A DNA stretch of 64,000 bases from Zopfochytrium polystomum (Eukaryota; Chytridiomycota; Chytridiomycetes; Chytridiales; Chytridiaceae): the NCBI GenBank assembly GCA_025765615.1, contig JAIVFJ010000262.1, positions 1 through 64,000 of the forward strand, given 5' to 3'. Shown piece after piece: positions 40,053-51,563 of this stretch. Position 1 is the first letter of the stretch; the number at the start of each line of letters is the position of its first letter. The notes beneath the pieces are model-generated. The model ran no database searches and had not been told where the DNA came from. It saw only the letters and a list, made by a program, of their open reading frames with translations. The position numbers and the translations under genes are program-made.

Positions 40053-42014
40053 CTGACTACCGTGCATGAGTGTTCCGACTGCGGGCGAAGAGGGTTGTGT
40101 CGGAAGGCTCGTTCCAGGAGAACACATTGTCCTGGGTTGTGAGTGGTCAACAAACGCGTAGCGTTCTCCGTTCCTCGATCCGATCCCATCCGACCCGATC
40201 GATGCGCCCTTGCCAGTTGCATCACTGCCCATTTGTACCTCTTTCCGGCTTTCGCGCATTATTTTGTGGACCACCGCGCACCCGCGTATCCGAAAAAATT
40301 TTCTGGCACGCGACCTTTATGTACTAAATACATTTCCGCCCTTCTTGCCCCTCAACCCCCCCGGGAAAAATTAAAAATTAAAACGATGGTTAATTCCCAA
40401 TCCCCACCCAAACAATACTGACCCACCCGGCCCTCGAAAAAAAGAAAAGAGCTGCTCATGGCGCAGCAGCGCCTCATTCATACGCGCCAACAAATTCAAG
40501 CCATAGAGCTTGCTGCGGTGCAGGCAAAGGACCCGGCTCGCGCGGCTCTGATACGAAAGGACAACGAGAAGACTATCCGCCAGAGCCAGATGCGCCAACA
40601 CAAAGGTTAGTGCGTGAGAGCGCGGCAACTCTTCCTCTCACCTCTAGGGTCCGAAACTACGCTGATTTTTGCGTGCTGCAACAACGCGGTGGAGAACGAA
40701 GTAAAACTTGCGTCTAACTGCCCCCCCCCCCCCCCTCCCCCTACCCCCCTGCAGAGGTCGAGTTTCTCCGCGAACTGCAGCTCCGAAAGGCCCGCCATCT
40801 TTCCGAGGTTCTTTGCTCTTGTTTCTCCAAAATCTTTCGCGACAAAAGCAAGCGTACCCACCCCTCCTGCACAAACAAACCCCACCAAACTCCCTTTTGC
40901 TCCATTGACAGCTAAACGAACTCAACATCCTCCACGCCGAGGAAATCGAAGACCTCCGCTCCCAGCACGCAGCCGAAGAATTCGAGCTCCTGGCAAAGCA
41001 GTCCCAGTCCCTCACCGCCCACGCGCTCGTGGCCGCCCGGAAACGGTCGGACGCCGAGGCGGTCCAGCTCGAGTCAAAGCAGAGGATGGCCCGGGTCCAG
41101 ATGCAGCGGGCTCAACGCCGGCAGGCGGGAACTTTGGCGCGCGCACAGAGAGCCGGTGTCAGGCTCAGGGAAAAGGTGAGATGGGCTGGGCTCGGAGCGT
41201 GGGTCTTGGAGTCAAACATCACAGGTGGGGGAGGGGCTCACATTTTATTCCCTGCTCGTTGCCTTTCTCACTTTGATCCTTCCCTTCCTCCCTCCCTCAG
41301 CTGATGATCGCAGAGAACCCAATCATTCGCGGAACCATGGTCTTCCGAGACGGCGAGGACGCCACCACCGGCGCGGGCGACGGCGACATTGACGGACTGT
41401 CGGACCGCCAGTCGTCCGTGGGCTCCCGCAGCCAGCTGAGCGAAACGAGCAGCACGTGGACAGAGGAGCAGCAGCTGGAGAACTTGGCCGCCGGCGGCGA
41501 CGCCCGCTCCGACAAGACTGGCGGGGCCGAGGAGCCGGAGGGCGGCGAGCAGAAGGAGCACTCGGAGGCGCTCGTCAATACCATGGCCAACCGCGGCGAG
41601 GGGACCGGGTTGGAGATGTCGGAGGAGCAGCGCGAGTCGAGCTCGATCGAGGACCAAGGTGTTTTTTCTCTTTTGTTTGTTTTTCTCTTCTTCGGTCCCT
41701 GGATGGGTTGATGGGTTGTTGAAGCCTGCTATTCTGACTTTTGGCCCCGTCTCATTCTCTCCTTCGACCTTTTCACGCAGCCCGCGAGAGTCTGCGAATC
41801 GTGCTCGCCCATCACAAGACCACGCTCGACGAGCTTCGGAGCAGCCACAAGCACCAGCTGTCTCTGAAGAAAAAGGAGCACCACCGCAAGCTCGCCGAGA
41901 TCCTCAAAGAGCACAAAGACGAGATCGAGTCGCTGAAGCAGGACCAAAACCAGCTCATGGAAGGTTGGAATATTTTCTTTTAAAATGGAGCTTGCTTACT
42001 CCCTTATTCACCGC

Positions 42015-42052
<38 letters not shown>

Positions 42053-43104
42053 CCTCTTGGCCAGCCAGGAAGCCTCGATAGACAACGGCAGCGAAGACTT
42101 GCTCAGCAGCATCGTGGGAACGATGGCTCTCCCCGAGTACGTAATCCGCGACATCAACGCGGGAAGAACGCCGCAAGCGGTATGGTTCGAAACCGCAACA
42201 GTGTTTTGCGTCGGTAAGCTTCGTCTTGTTTGCGATCTGCTTCCAGTGTTATCGTTTCCAAGCCATAAGACAAGCAAGGCCTCCCCGCCTCCTTTCCAGC
42301 TGACCCAAGGAGTCCCTCCACTGCCTCCTCCCCGCCGCCTTCTCCTCCAAAAAAACGCACCAAACAAACACAGAGGTCCCCATCCTAAGCCGCCTCGCCG
42401 ACCGCATCGAGCCGTCCCTCTTTTTCGAAACGACGCGCGCCGTCGCGGAAAAGATCGAAAGGGTCGTCTCCCGGCAAGAATACGGCCTGTTCCGCATCGA
42501 GTCTGCCCTAGGCACCTGGCTCCTCGCCGCGGGGCTGACCGAGCCCGACGCCGTCGACAAAGCCGGCGCTCTGCCCGTCCCCGGGCCAACGTCAGCGCCG
42601 GACGGCGGCGGCAGCGGCGAGCATACCAGCCTCGACGCCGCGTCGACGGAGCAGACCGCCGGGTCGGGAAGCATCGCGGCCAGCGAGGGCGGCGAGTGGA
42701 AGGCCATCCGCTGCGTCGAGGAGCTGATGGAGCTCGCATTCGAGGATTGCCTGCCGCCCGACGGCTGGGTCGCTGACGAGCCCGTACGCCTTCGAATCGG
42801 GATGGCCACCGGAAGAGCTGTAGGGGTAAGTGCACCCCCGCGCTTCACCCGCCGTTCTTTCCTCTGGTCGATGACCCAACAGAAAATTTCCCACCATCAC
42901 GCCCCAGTCCCCACTTACGCCCTGTACTCTACAAAAAAACACACGCGGTCCAAACACTTATAGGGCATCGTAAGCGCGGCAAAGTCCAACACCGCAAAAT
43001 ACACGCTCGTCGGCGAGGCTGTCGACATGGCTGTCCAGTTGTGTCGGTCGACACAGCTCGGTACCGTCAATCTTTCGCTCGAGACGCAGCAGCTCATCGG
43101 GTAA
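39222..43104 (+). CDS. Coiled-coil protein with degenerate class III nucleotidyl cyclase domain
   Basis: Ten exons (39222-39420, 39657-39951, 40445-40605, 40755-40807, 40912-41175, 41301-41658, 41781-41963, 42052-42213, 42374-42825, 42964-43104) join in one frame of 755 residues. Residues about 20-345 and 440-515 are charged coiled coil (for example RKQQLAELVERLERMKRLL); an acidic linker separates them. The last 220 residues follow the adenylyl/guanylyl cyclase order: INAGRTPQAVWFETATVFCV, FRIESALGTWLLAAGL, RLRIGMATGRAVGGIVSAAK, KYTLVGEAVDMAVQLCRS and VNLSLETQQLIG. The expected SDIVGFT is EVPILSR, so Glu559 replaces the first metal Asp. The second metal Asp is Gly605. The transition-state Asn and Arg are Asp730 and Gln734. 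It is therefore probably a non-catalytic partner or scaffold. The intron before exon 8 has A35 abutting the acceptor G. Confidence 0.8.
42016..42051. repeat. A35 homopolymer forming a 3' splice site
   Basis: Thirty-five A followed by G. The last A and the G supply the AG acceptor of exon 8, with no pyrimidine tract immediately upstream. Confidence 0.85.
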
Positions 43105-43529
43105 AAAGGAAATTTGCGAAATTGCAAAAAAAAAAAAAATCAATCTTCTTCATTATTGCTTATTTACTTTCATAAATTCATACCATTAAGCGACTTGTTT
43201 CCATCGAGAGTATAAACATACTGTGTGGGCTCACAAAAACCAATTCTATCCTACTTTTTTGCTGATTGGACTTCAGACCCTCTTGCAAAGCGCTTCGAAC
43301 GTCCGTCCCAGTCAGGTTTTGAAGCATTCCGCAAAGAAAGAAGCATGGAAAGGTGGCCTTGTCCGTCGATGCCCCTCGCTGCGTGTCCCGTCCCCGTCCC
43401 GTTTGTCATTCTCACCTCAAAACCGAGCGTGCGGGCCCCCCAAACCGAAGGGGGCCGGCAACAACGACCACGCCACAACAATATTGCTAATATCTACGCA
43501 CAAACCCTCAGATCGAAAAATAACGTCGT
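43105..43529. other. 3' flank of cyclase-like gene
   Basis: No gene seen. AT-rich for the first 100 bp, then unique GC-richer sequence up to the tRNA. Confidence 0.6.
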
Positions 43530-43601
43530 GGGGGATTCCGGGGATTGAACCCGGGACCTCCTGCACCCAAAGCAGAAATCATACCACTGGACTAAATCCC
43601 C
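43530..43601 (-). tRNA. tRNA-Pro (UGG)
   Basis: The minus strand gives an acceptor stem GGGGATT/AATCCCC, a D arm with AGTCCAGTGGTAT, an anticodon arm CTGC-TTTGGGT-GCAG with anticodon TGG at 43569-43567, and a T arm with GGTTCAATC. Length is 72 nt with discriminator C, no intron and no encoded CCA, as expected for a nuclear eukaryotic tRNA. A and B box promoters are internal. Confidence 0.93.
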
Positions 43602-43719
43602 ATACACATTGTGCGCACAACGCATGGCATTGTATTGTTGCTCTGTGGAGCATTTGGAGAACGAATAGGGGGGACGGGTGTCACAGAGCCGATAAAAAGC
43701 CACCCTGGCATTTTTCTCT

Positions 43720-43754
<35 letters not shown>

Positions 43755-44578
43755 AGAAGTGGGAGTTCCGCATATTTTTTATTTCGCAGAATGCGGCCCT
43801 CCTTCTCTCAACCAAGCATTTGGCAAACACGGTTTTCCGGTCGGCAGCAAAAACTTCCGGTGGCGTTACGCCCCCGCCGCTCCGCACCCCCGGTTTTCGT
43901 TTCAAACGAAGATGGGAGGGAGGGCCGAGGGGGAACAAAAACGAAAAAGAAAAAAAAAAAAAAAAAAAGAAGAGAGTGGGGAACAAGAGAGAGCAAAAGA
44001 AAAAGCAGGAATCAAAAGAGTTGAGTAAAGAAAAAAAAGGGGGAGGAGCGACGGGGCCGCGGGGGGACGGACTTTTCTTTGGCGAAAGGAGGTCGGGATT
44101 TTCTTGAGCAAAGGGGCAAGGGCTGGAGGGCTAAACCGGATTCGTTTAAGAAGGGGGTATGGAACGTCTAAGTGGCTGGGAGGCTGTGTGTGTGTGTGTG
44201 TGTGAAGGTGCTGAAAGCGGACTCTAACCCGAGTGCGCAAAAAGGGGATCTACAGTAGAGCTGGTTTTTTGGTGTGTGGGTGTTGGATGTGTTTGGCTTT
44301 TGGGGGGAGGGGTTCTGTCTGTGACAAAAAAGGAGCGATAGTTGAGAACGAGATCGAAATGGGTGGGGAAAACACGGGCGGTTGGAACAACAATCCAACG
44401 ATCAGTGTGAGGGCACGGTGAAACAGAGATAAAAGAAAATGGAAAGAAAAGAACGGCGTTCAGTAAGCGAAACAAAAAAGGGCTGGATTTCGACGAGAGG
44501 TAAATAGAAGATGAGAAAAAGTAAAAGAAAGTTGAAACCGAATCGAATCAGGTTTGGAGGTCTGCAGTTGCAGGGGGT
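43602..44578. other. Intergenic, 3' flank of RNA-binding protein gene
   Basis: No gene seen. T33 run (about 43721-43753) containing no coding sequence, A-rich tract near 43950-43968, and a short GT array near 44187-44203. Confidence 0.65.
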
Positions 44579-47500
44579 TTAGCTGCTCGTCACGCCATCC
44601 TCGAGCTGCTCAAACCACCGCTTCAAGAACGCCAACCGCCCTGCCCGCGTCGCCACCACCTCCGCGGCATCCGCGGCAAGATCCACATTCAACCGGCCCG
44701 CCAGCCGCCGCGCCGCATCCACCAATTCGCTGAGCAGCGCGTCCTCGCGGTCCCCGTCCACCCCGCGGTCGAAAAGCATCGCACCGTCCAGGGTACTGGT
44801 AGACTGGATCCGCCCTTCCTCCTCCTCTTCTTCGCCGTCGCCGCCGCCGGCGCGTCCGTCTTCGTGGCTCCACTCTGGCACAAACTCCTTCGCCTCCGGG
44901 TCGAACCGCGACGCTCGCGCCACCGACGCTCCTGTGGACGACGCAATGCTCGAGGTGCTGCCGCTGCTGCCCATCCGCGACGCCATCAGCACCGCCCCCA
45001 GCGGCGACGGCTGAGCCTTGATAACGCTCCCCTGCCCACCCCCGCCGTACGGCTCCAGCTCGTCGTCGAGGCTGCCCAGCCCGCCGCTGAGCCAACGGTC
45101 GGACCGCAGGAGCACCCCCGGCTCCGAGCGGAAGCTGTCCACCGAGCGCTCCCGCTTGACTTTGGTGGCGCTCGCGGCGCCAGAAGGACCAAAACGCGTG
45201 AAGGCGCCGAGCGGAGAGCGTTTGGCGCCGCTGGCGGACCAGTAGTCGGATGCGGTCCCGAGGGTGTTGGAGCGGCCTAGGCTTGTGCTGCCGCTAAGGC
45301 CGGTCGCACTGTAGTTGCTGCTGCTGCTGCTGCTGGTGCTGGCGCCTGTGGCCCAGGCGGACTGGAGGGAGGTCGAAGAGCCGAGACCAGACGTAGAACC
45401 GGCCCCGGAAGCAGCAGCGGGAAGGTTTCCCCAAGTTGCAGAGGGCAGCAGGGGTGAGCCGCTTCCGATCCCGACGGGGTCGCCGGAAAAGACCGGTGTA
45501 CCAGGAGCGGGTGGAAGGCGCGGGGAGGACCAAGGGTCGATTGCCGTAGTCGCAGGGGACGCCCCCGGCGGAGGGATGAGCGGGCGGGAGTGAGGCGGTG
45601 TTCCGCCTGGGAGAGATGACAGCGACAGGCTGACCTCCGGTGTACTTTGGGTACGTGGCCACATCCTTCTGGCCACTCCAAGGCCAGATTCGGACGCATC
45701 GCCGTAGCGGCGACCGACTTCGTCCTCCTCGTCGACGTCCAACACCTCCACTTCTCGCGCGAGGTCCGTCACCGACGCTGGTGCATCGCCATAATACTCT
45801 GGCTCGTCGCTGAGCTTGCCGAACGCCAGAGGGCTGCCACTGAGGAGCGACGACGAAGCGCCGACCGGCGGGAGCGGGACCGAGCCGAACCGAATCGGTT
45901 GGTGCAGGTGCGAGTGGAACGACAGCAACGACGTTGTCGACGACAACGACGGTCCCTCATCATCTTCGGCAAAAGCGACCTCCCCGGGCGTTGCGGGCGG
46001 TGTGTCCACGCCCGAGGACATGGACAACGGCAGGCCGCCTGGCCGCTGGACACTCCCCGAAGACGAGATCGAGGCCGGCTTCCCAAGGTCAAATTTGCCA
46101 GCGAGCGGGCTGCCCGGGGCGGAAGACGACGATGACGAGAGGAAGCCCGAGTGCGAGGCCATCCGGCGAAGGCTCGTCTGCATCCGAGCCAAAGGTGTCG
46201 GGCGTGGCGATGAGGACAACTTGTCGATCAGCGACGTTGGCTGTTGATTTATGGCGCCTGCCGGGGAGGATCCCATTCGCATAAGGGAAGGGGAGACGTC
46301 GGCGAATGCGGCAGGGTTGAGAACTGGAGAGTTTGCGGCGGACAAGGAGAGACCTCCGGCGGCGGCGGCAGCCGGATTTTTCAAGGTCATTCCCATTAAC
46401 GGACCGCCCACCGCAGGAGTTTGCTGCTGTTGGACTTGGGAAGCGGTCCACTGCTGGTGTTGCTGCTGCTGGAAGGCAAGAGCTTCTGCTGCCGCCGCAA
46501 AGTGCTGCTGCTGCTGTTGTTGTTGTTGTTGCAGAGGGTACTTTACGCTGCCTGCGTTCGACACAACGCTGGCGACGCTGGACGACCGACTGCCGAGCCG
46601 CGTGCCTCCGAGGCCGGCGATACCGCCACCGAGCCCACCGCCGCTGATCCCGCCAGAGACCCCGAGAAGCCCGTTGCCCGCGGCCATCATCGAGTTGTTG
46701 CTGCTGTTGCTGCTTCCGATGGGCAGCGCGCCAGTCGCCATTCCGTCTTTGTCAAACTTTTTCGAAAACACCGAGTAGAGATTGGTGGTCGTGTTCAGCT
46801 CGACCAGAGCGCGGCGAGCGCACTCGACGTCTCTAAAGTGCACCCACGAGTGGGCGGCGTCGAAAACGAGCTTCTCAAAGCCCTCGAGCTGCGCCATGAA
46901 CTTGCGGCACTCGCCCTCGCCCCAGTACAGCGTCGAAGTCCACAGCACCCGCGACGGCTCACCAAGCTCTTCGATGATCTTCACCTCGGGCTCTTTGCGC
47001 GCGAAGGTCGCCTTCATACCTTTAAAAGTGTTTTGAATCACGCTCATTGCCGCAATAGCTTTGTCGGGGTCGGTGAGGACGACGCGAAAGTTGGTTTGCC
47101 CGAACTGGACGCGGTAAAAGCCGGGAAGCGAGGAGCAAAAGTTTTTGATGTCGCACTTGTCGGTGGTGCCGAGAGACGTCACGTATATGGTGCGGATGCC
47201 TCCTCCTCCGCCACCGCCGCCAGGTCCGGCAATGCTGCGGTTCGGTGATGCCGGGAACGGGTTGCTGATGCCCGACTTTTGGCTCCCGATGGACGCAGTC
47301 TCCCACCGCTCGTTCTCCACCGAGCCGCGACCCCATTTCTCGCCGCCGACGGCTGCAGGGTTGCCGTCCAGTGAGCTGCGGCCCCACCGTTCGGCGGCGG
47401 CGGCAGCGGCAGCGTTCGCGTTGACGTACTCAGTCTCGTCGGCGGCCAGCTCCCGCCAAAAGTCCACGCCGAGGTTCGTGTACCGCCCGACGTCGTCCAC

Positions 47501-48362
47501 GCACCGCGCGGCGGCGCCCGCGTCTGCAAAGACGGCGATCCTGACGCCAGAGTTGGGGTCGTCTCGCCAGCCGGTGAAGCCGTCGCTAACCTCTAGGATG
47601 CGGCCCGCAAAATATCCGTCGCTGGTGACGACGAGCTCGTTGGATGGCAGCGCCGACGGCGGAGCGATCCGCGGTGGCGGCGGGGAAGCCAAGACGTCGG
47701 AGGCGGCGATTCCCGCGTAGGCGGCGCCAGAAGCTTGGATGTGCGTAAGGGCGTGTGAAGCAGTTTCGCTGGAAGTGAGGAGAACGGTGATTGTGTCTGC
47801 CGCAGGTCAAAGTGGGGATGTGAGTGGGGATGTGAGTGAGCCACGTCGAGCCAAGCCGCCAATCGCGCGGTTTCTCACCATCCGATCCGACGATCATTCG
47901 CTCGAATCCCGGCAGGCGTCTCCGCACCAGCGCCCAAAACTCGCCAAAGTCCCTATCGGCGGGCCAGGTCCCGACGACAACGGCTGCGTCCTTGGGATGG
48001 TACCTGTTAGGTCCAAATCCGCCGCCCGGGTTCGTCGTTGGCACGAGGGGCGAGTGCGGTAAGGACGAGGCGAAAGAGAGCTTGTGGAAGGGCGAGAGAA
48101 GCGACGCGGTTGATGGTGAGTTCAGCGGAGACGGCTGTTGTGAGAAGGGTAGATGCGATTGCAGGTGCGCCATAGCAGCGGCGTTGGCCTGTGACAGCTG
48201 CTCTTGCAGCAGCAGCTGCTGGTGCTGTTGCTGTTGCTGTTGCTGGTGGTACTGGACGTGTTGTAGAGGCTCATTCGGGTGCATGGCGGCACCGCTGCTG
48301 CTGCCACCTTGCTGTTGCTGCTGCGGGTGCTGGTGCTCGTGCAGGTGGCCGTGAAAGTTCAT
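44579..48362 (-). CDS. Large RNA-binding protein with four RRM-like domains and poly-Gln
   Basis: Two exons (48362-47879 and 47796-44579), intron 82 bp with GTGAGA donor, 1233 residues. RRM-like folds, deduced from beta-strand patterns, lie at about 114-190 (DAAVVVGTWPADRDFGEFW, with the intron inside), 214-276 (NELVVTSDGYFAGRI, VRIAVFADAGAAARC), 362-431 (RTIYVTSLGTTDKCDIKNFC, NFRVVLTDPDKAIAAM) and 439-511 (SRVLWTSTLYWGEGECRKFM, HSWVHFRDVECARRAL). The N-terminus is His/Gln-rich, and poly-Gln recurs after about residue 580. The rest is Ser/Gly/Pro-rich and disordered, ending in a helical segment (LVDAARRLAGRLNV, LAFLKRWFEQLEDG). It probably regulates mRNA and may condense in granules through its Gln tracts. 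No exact family was named. The start is the first in-frame ATG before the His/Gln-rich segment. Confidence 0.78.
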
Positions 48363-48502
48363 CCGAAATGTGGGCGATGAAGAATCGGGGTGCACGATGA
48401 CGAAACGGTCCAAGTCGATCGTCGCTCGCGCTCGATGAGGCTTGAGGGAGAAGCAAGAGGAGGAGAAGGAAGGACGAGAGTAAGAAGCGATTAGAAAACG
48501 AG

Positions 48503-48534
<32 letters not shown>

Positions 48535-49429
48535 AGCGTGAGAGTGTGAGCGTGAGAGTGTGAGAGGGAGAATCGCCCCGCGCGGTCTGGGGCGGCCGTT
48601 AACTTGACGACGCGCAACCTTTGCACAACGCGCAAACTCGGGTGGGAAGGAGAAGAGACAGACAGAAATATAGAGATAGACAGAAAGAGAGAGAGAGGGG
48701 GAAAGAGAGAGAGAGAGACAGAGAGAGACAGAGAGAGACAGAGAGAAGAGATGGTTGCGGAGGCGAGAGGAGCCGACAGAAAGACAGAAAGGAACTGTAA
48801 GACAGAAAAGCGAGGAAGCGCAAAATGGCGAATTTGATTTTCGGGGTAGAAAGGAAAAAAAAAAAAAAAAAAAAAAAACAAAAAAAACAGGCTGCGATGG
48901 TGTTAAAAATTACAGCTTGCAACCCAAGCCCGTGCGTGTAACAAAGTGGTGTGTGTTGCGTCCCCCTCAAGCATTTTATGGCTCATTTTGTCAAACAAGA
49001 ACAACCGACCCGCGTCATTTAAACGCAGCACGCTAATCAATCATTAGTACAACGACTGTGTCAGCTCGCAGGTTGTTCCTCTCACAAATAAACGGTTCGG
49101 TGCTGCGGTTTGTACTTTCTCTTGCACAGCGTAAAGAATTTAAAATTTAAAAAAAAAACAAGAAAAGGAGCGCGATTGCCTCAGCCGGCCCTGCCGCAAG
49201 ATTATTTTTTTTTTTTTTTTTTTTTACATTGCAAGTAATGCTTAAGTGGAAGAAAGAAGAAGAGTGCAAAAAACGCTCAGCGTTGGAGACGACTTGAAAG
49301 AGAAAAAAACACATATAGCAAGCAAATAACAGCAAAAGCGACGGTTACATACTCGCCAAGGGATTACTGACAACCACAAACCCAAAAGAAAAAAAAAAAT
49401 ATGACACGACAACAAACCCTCCTTTCCCC
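48363..49429. other. Region between RNA-binding protein and 7TM-2 genes
   Basis: No gene seen. 5' flank of the RNA-binding protein gene with a GT array (48508-48534), GA-rich tracts (48679-48745) and an A23-type run near 48849-48870, then the 3' flank of the 7TM-2 gene with a T24 run at about 49203-49226. Confidence 0.65.
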
Positions 49430-50799
49430 TCACCACTGCACAGGTCTCGGTGGCGCCCTGCGGTCCCCGCTCCGGTCGTTCGCTGCGACTACCACTACGT
49501 TCGCTGGGTCCAGCAACCCCCACCACTCCTCGGTGCCCGACGCCGGCGCCGGCACCCCCGCCCCCGCCGCCCCCGACGGCACCGACACCGCCGTCGACGC
49601 AAACGACACCTCGGACGACGACGGGCTGCGGCTCCGGCTCCGCGTCGACAGCGAGAAGCTCGGGCGCCCGCCCCCGCCGCCACCAGCCGCCGTTGGAGAC
49701 ACTTGCTGCTGCTGCTGCTGGTGGTACTGCTGGTGCAACGCGAACGCGTCGACCCCCCCACCGTTCCCGCCACCACCGCCGCCTCCCCGCCGCGACGGCG
49801 CCGCCAGCACGACCGACGGCATCGCGAGCAGCGTCGCACCCGGGAAGAACTCGTCGCTCATGTGCTTCTGCGACGCCCCTGCCGGCGGCGACAGCCCCGG
49901 CGCCAGGATCACGCTGGACGCCAGCGACGACGACAACGACGACCGCGGCGCGCCCGGCGTGCGGTGCGTCGACGGCGGCGGCGCCGGGTACGGCGGCAGC
50001 GGCGAGTCGACGGCGGCGGGGGGTGTATCGTCGCGGTGGTGGCGGTGTCGGCGGTGGCGGTGGTGGTCGGAGTCGGAGGGGGAGTCGCCGTCGCCGTCGC
50101 CGCCGACGCGGCGGTACAGGAGGAAGCGGGTTGTGAGGATGTCGAGGAGGAGGAGGATCGGGTAGGTGCCCTTGATCATGCCGGCGACGAGGCCGGCGGC
50201 TTCCAGGCGCGGCGAGTCGGCGACTTTGGCGAGGAGGCTTTCGATGGAGACTGCGCGGTGGGATGATTATGATGGGGGGCGGGTTGTGAGAAACAAAAAG
50301 AGAAAGGAAAGGCAACACGTCAACAACACGTACGCATCAGTGTGTTGATGAAGATGACGGCGAAGCGCGGGATCGACGACTGCAGCAGCGTCTTGACCAT
50401 GAACACTCCATTCTTCTGTTAAGGAAAACCAAAAAGAAAAAGGAAAAAAAAAAAACATGTCAGACAGATATATCCTTCAAACCAGCATCGACACAATACA
50501 GTACCTGTCTATTCCCACCGTCGCCGACGTAGTCCAGCACGCACAGCACCAATAGAATCATCAGGCCTACGTCGGCGATGCCCCAGATGGCAAACGCAAA
50601 CGTGTGGGCGAGGTGGATGTCGTCGTTCCACAGCTGGTTGGCCTCGACCCGCAGCCACGCAATGTTGCCGCGCGTCGTCAGGTATGCCAGCAGCAGCGCG
50701 CTCAGGAGGAACCGCACCGTTCGCTGCACCGCCACGCTGCGCAGGATCACGCTGGTTTTGTAGTACGAGTAGAGGACGGCCTATACATTGTTGTGGTCA

Positions 50800-50895
<96 letters not shown>

Positions 50896-51304
50896 AGACA
50901 GACAGACACAAAAAAGGGGGAGTCCTGCTCACCGCCGAATTGTGCACCGCCCAATTGACCTCGTTGACGCCCAGGACCCAAGCGGGCGCCGGGTAGTCGC
51001 AGTTGACCGCGGCGAGCCACGCCGTCTCCAACAGCACGGCGGCCAGGCCCGCGACGGCGTGCGCCAGCAGCACCACCCAGAGGGTCTGGCGCGCCGAGAA
51101 CGAGAAGCAGTAGAGGATCAGCGTGCACCCCACCGCCGTCGACCAGTACAAGCCCGAGTTGAGCGGACCCACCCAGCACACGTCGAACGGCTGTTGCTGA
51201 TGCGAGAGCTGCGGCGCCTGCGGCTGCGGGGTCAACGAGAAGGGATCGACGTTTGGTGGGAACGTCGCGGAAGTGGCGGTGGTGGTGGTACCGGTCGCAG
51301 CCAT
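49430..51304 (-). CDS. Seven-helix membrane protein, receptor-like (7TM-2)
   Basis: Four exons (51304-50933, 50780-50505, 50415-50334, 50250-49430) give 516 residues with matching phases. Seven hydrophobic segments are visible: LYWSTAVGCTLILYCFSF, LLAHAVAGLAAVLLETAWLA, the AWVLGVNEVNWAVHNSA region, VRFLLSALLLAYL, FAIWGIADVGLMILLVLCVL, RFAVIFINTLMLSIESLL and YPILLLLDILTTRFLLY. The 30-residue N-terminus has no signal peptide. A 250-residue cytosolic-type tail follows, rich in Ser, Pro and poly-Gly/Gln. The exon 1/2 intron carries a GA array on the plus strand, which reads as a CT polypyrimidine tract on the coding strand. Layout and tail resemble 7TM-1 at 9399-12065; sequence similarity is weak by eye. 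Ligand and coupling are unknown. Confidence 0.75.
50802..50887. repeat. (GA)n array in 7TM-2 intron 1
   Basis: About 85 bp of pure GA. On the coding strand it is CT and lies just before the acceptor, so it can serve as the polypyrimidine tract. Confidence 0.95.
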
Positions 51305-51525
51305 GGGTAGTTGCGGTCGGTCCGTGTTGGTTCGTGCGATTGAAGACCTTTTTTTTTTCTCCTCCCGACTCTGGGGCCTTGCGGTGGGAGGGAGACTGGC
51401 TCGGCAGATGACAGTGCTGAAGAAGAAGGGAGGAGGAGGAGGAGGAGGAGGGTAGAGCGCCGGCTCTGTGTTATGTAAGAAGAGAGCGGGAAGAGGAAGA
51501 GTCGGTCAGTCTCGGCCCGTCGCGC

Positions 51526-51563
<38 letters not shown>

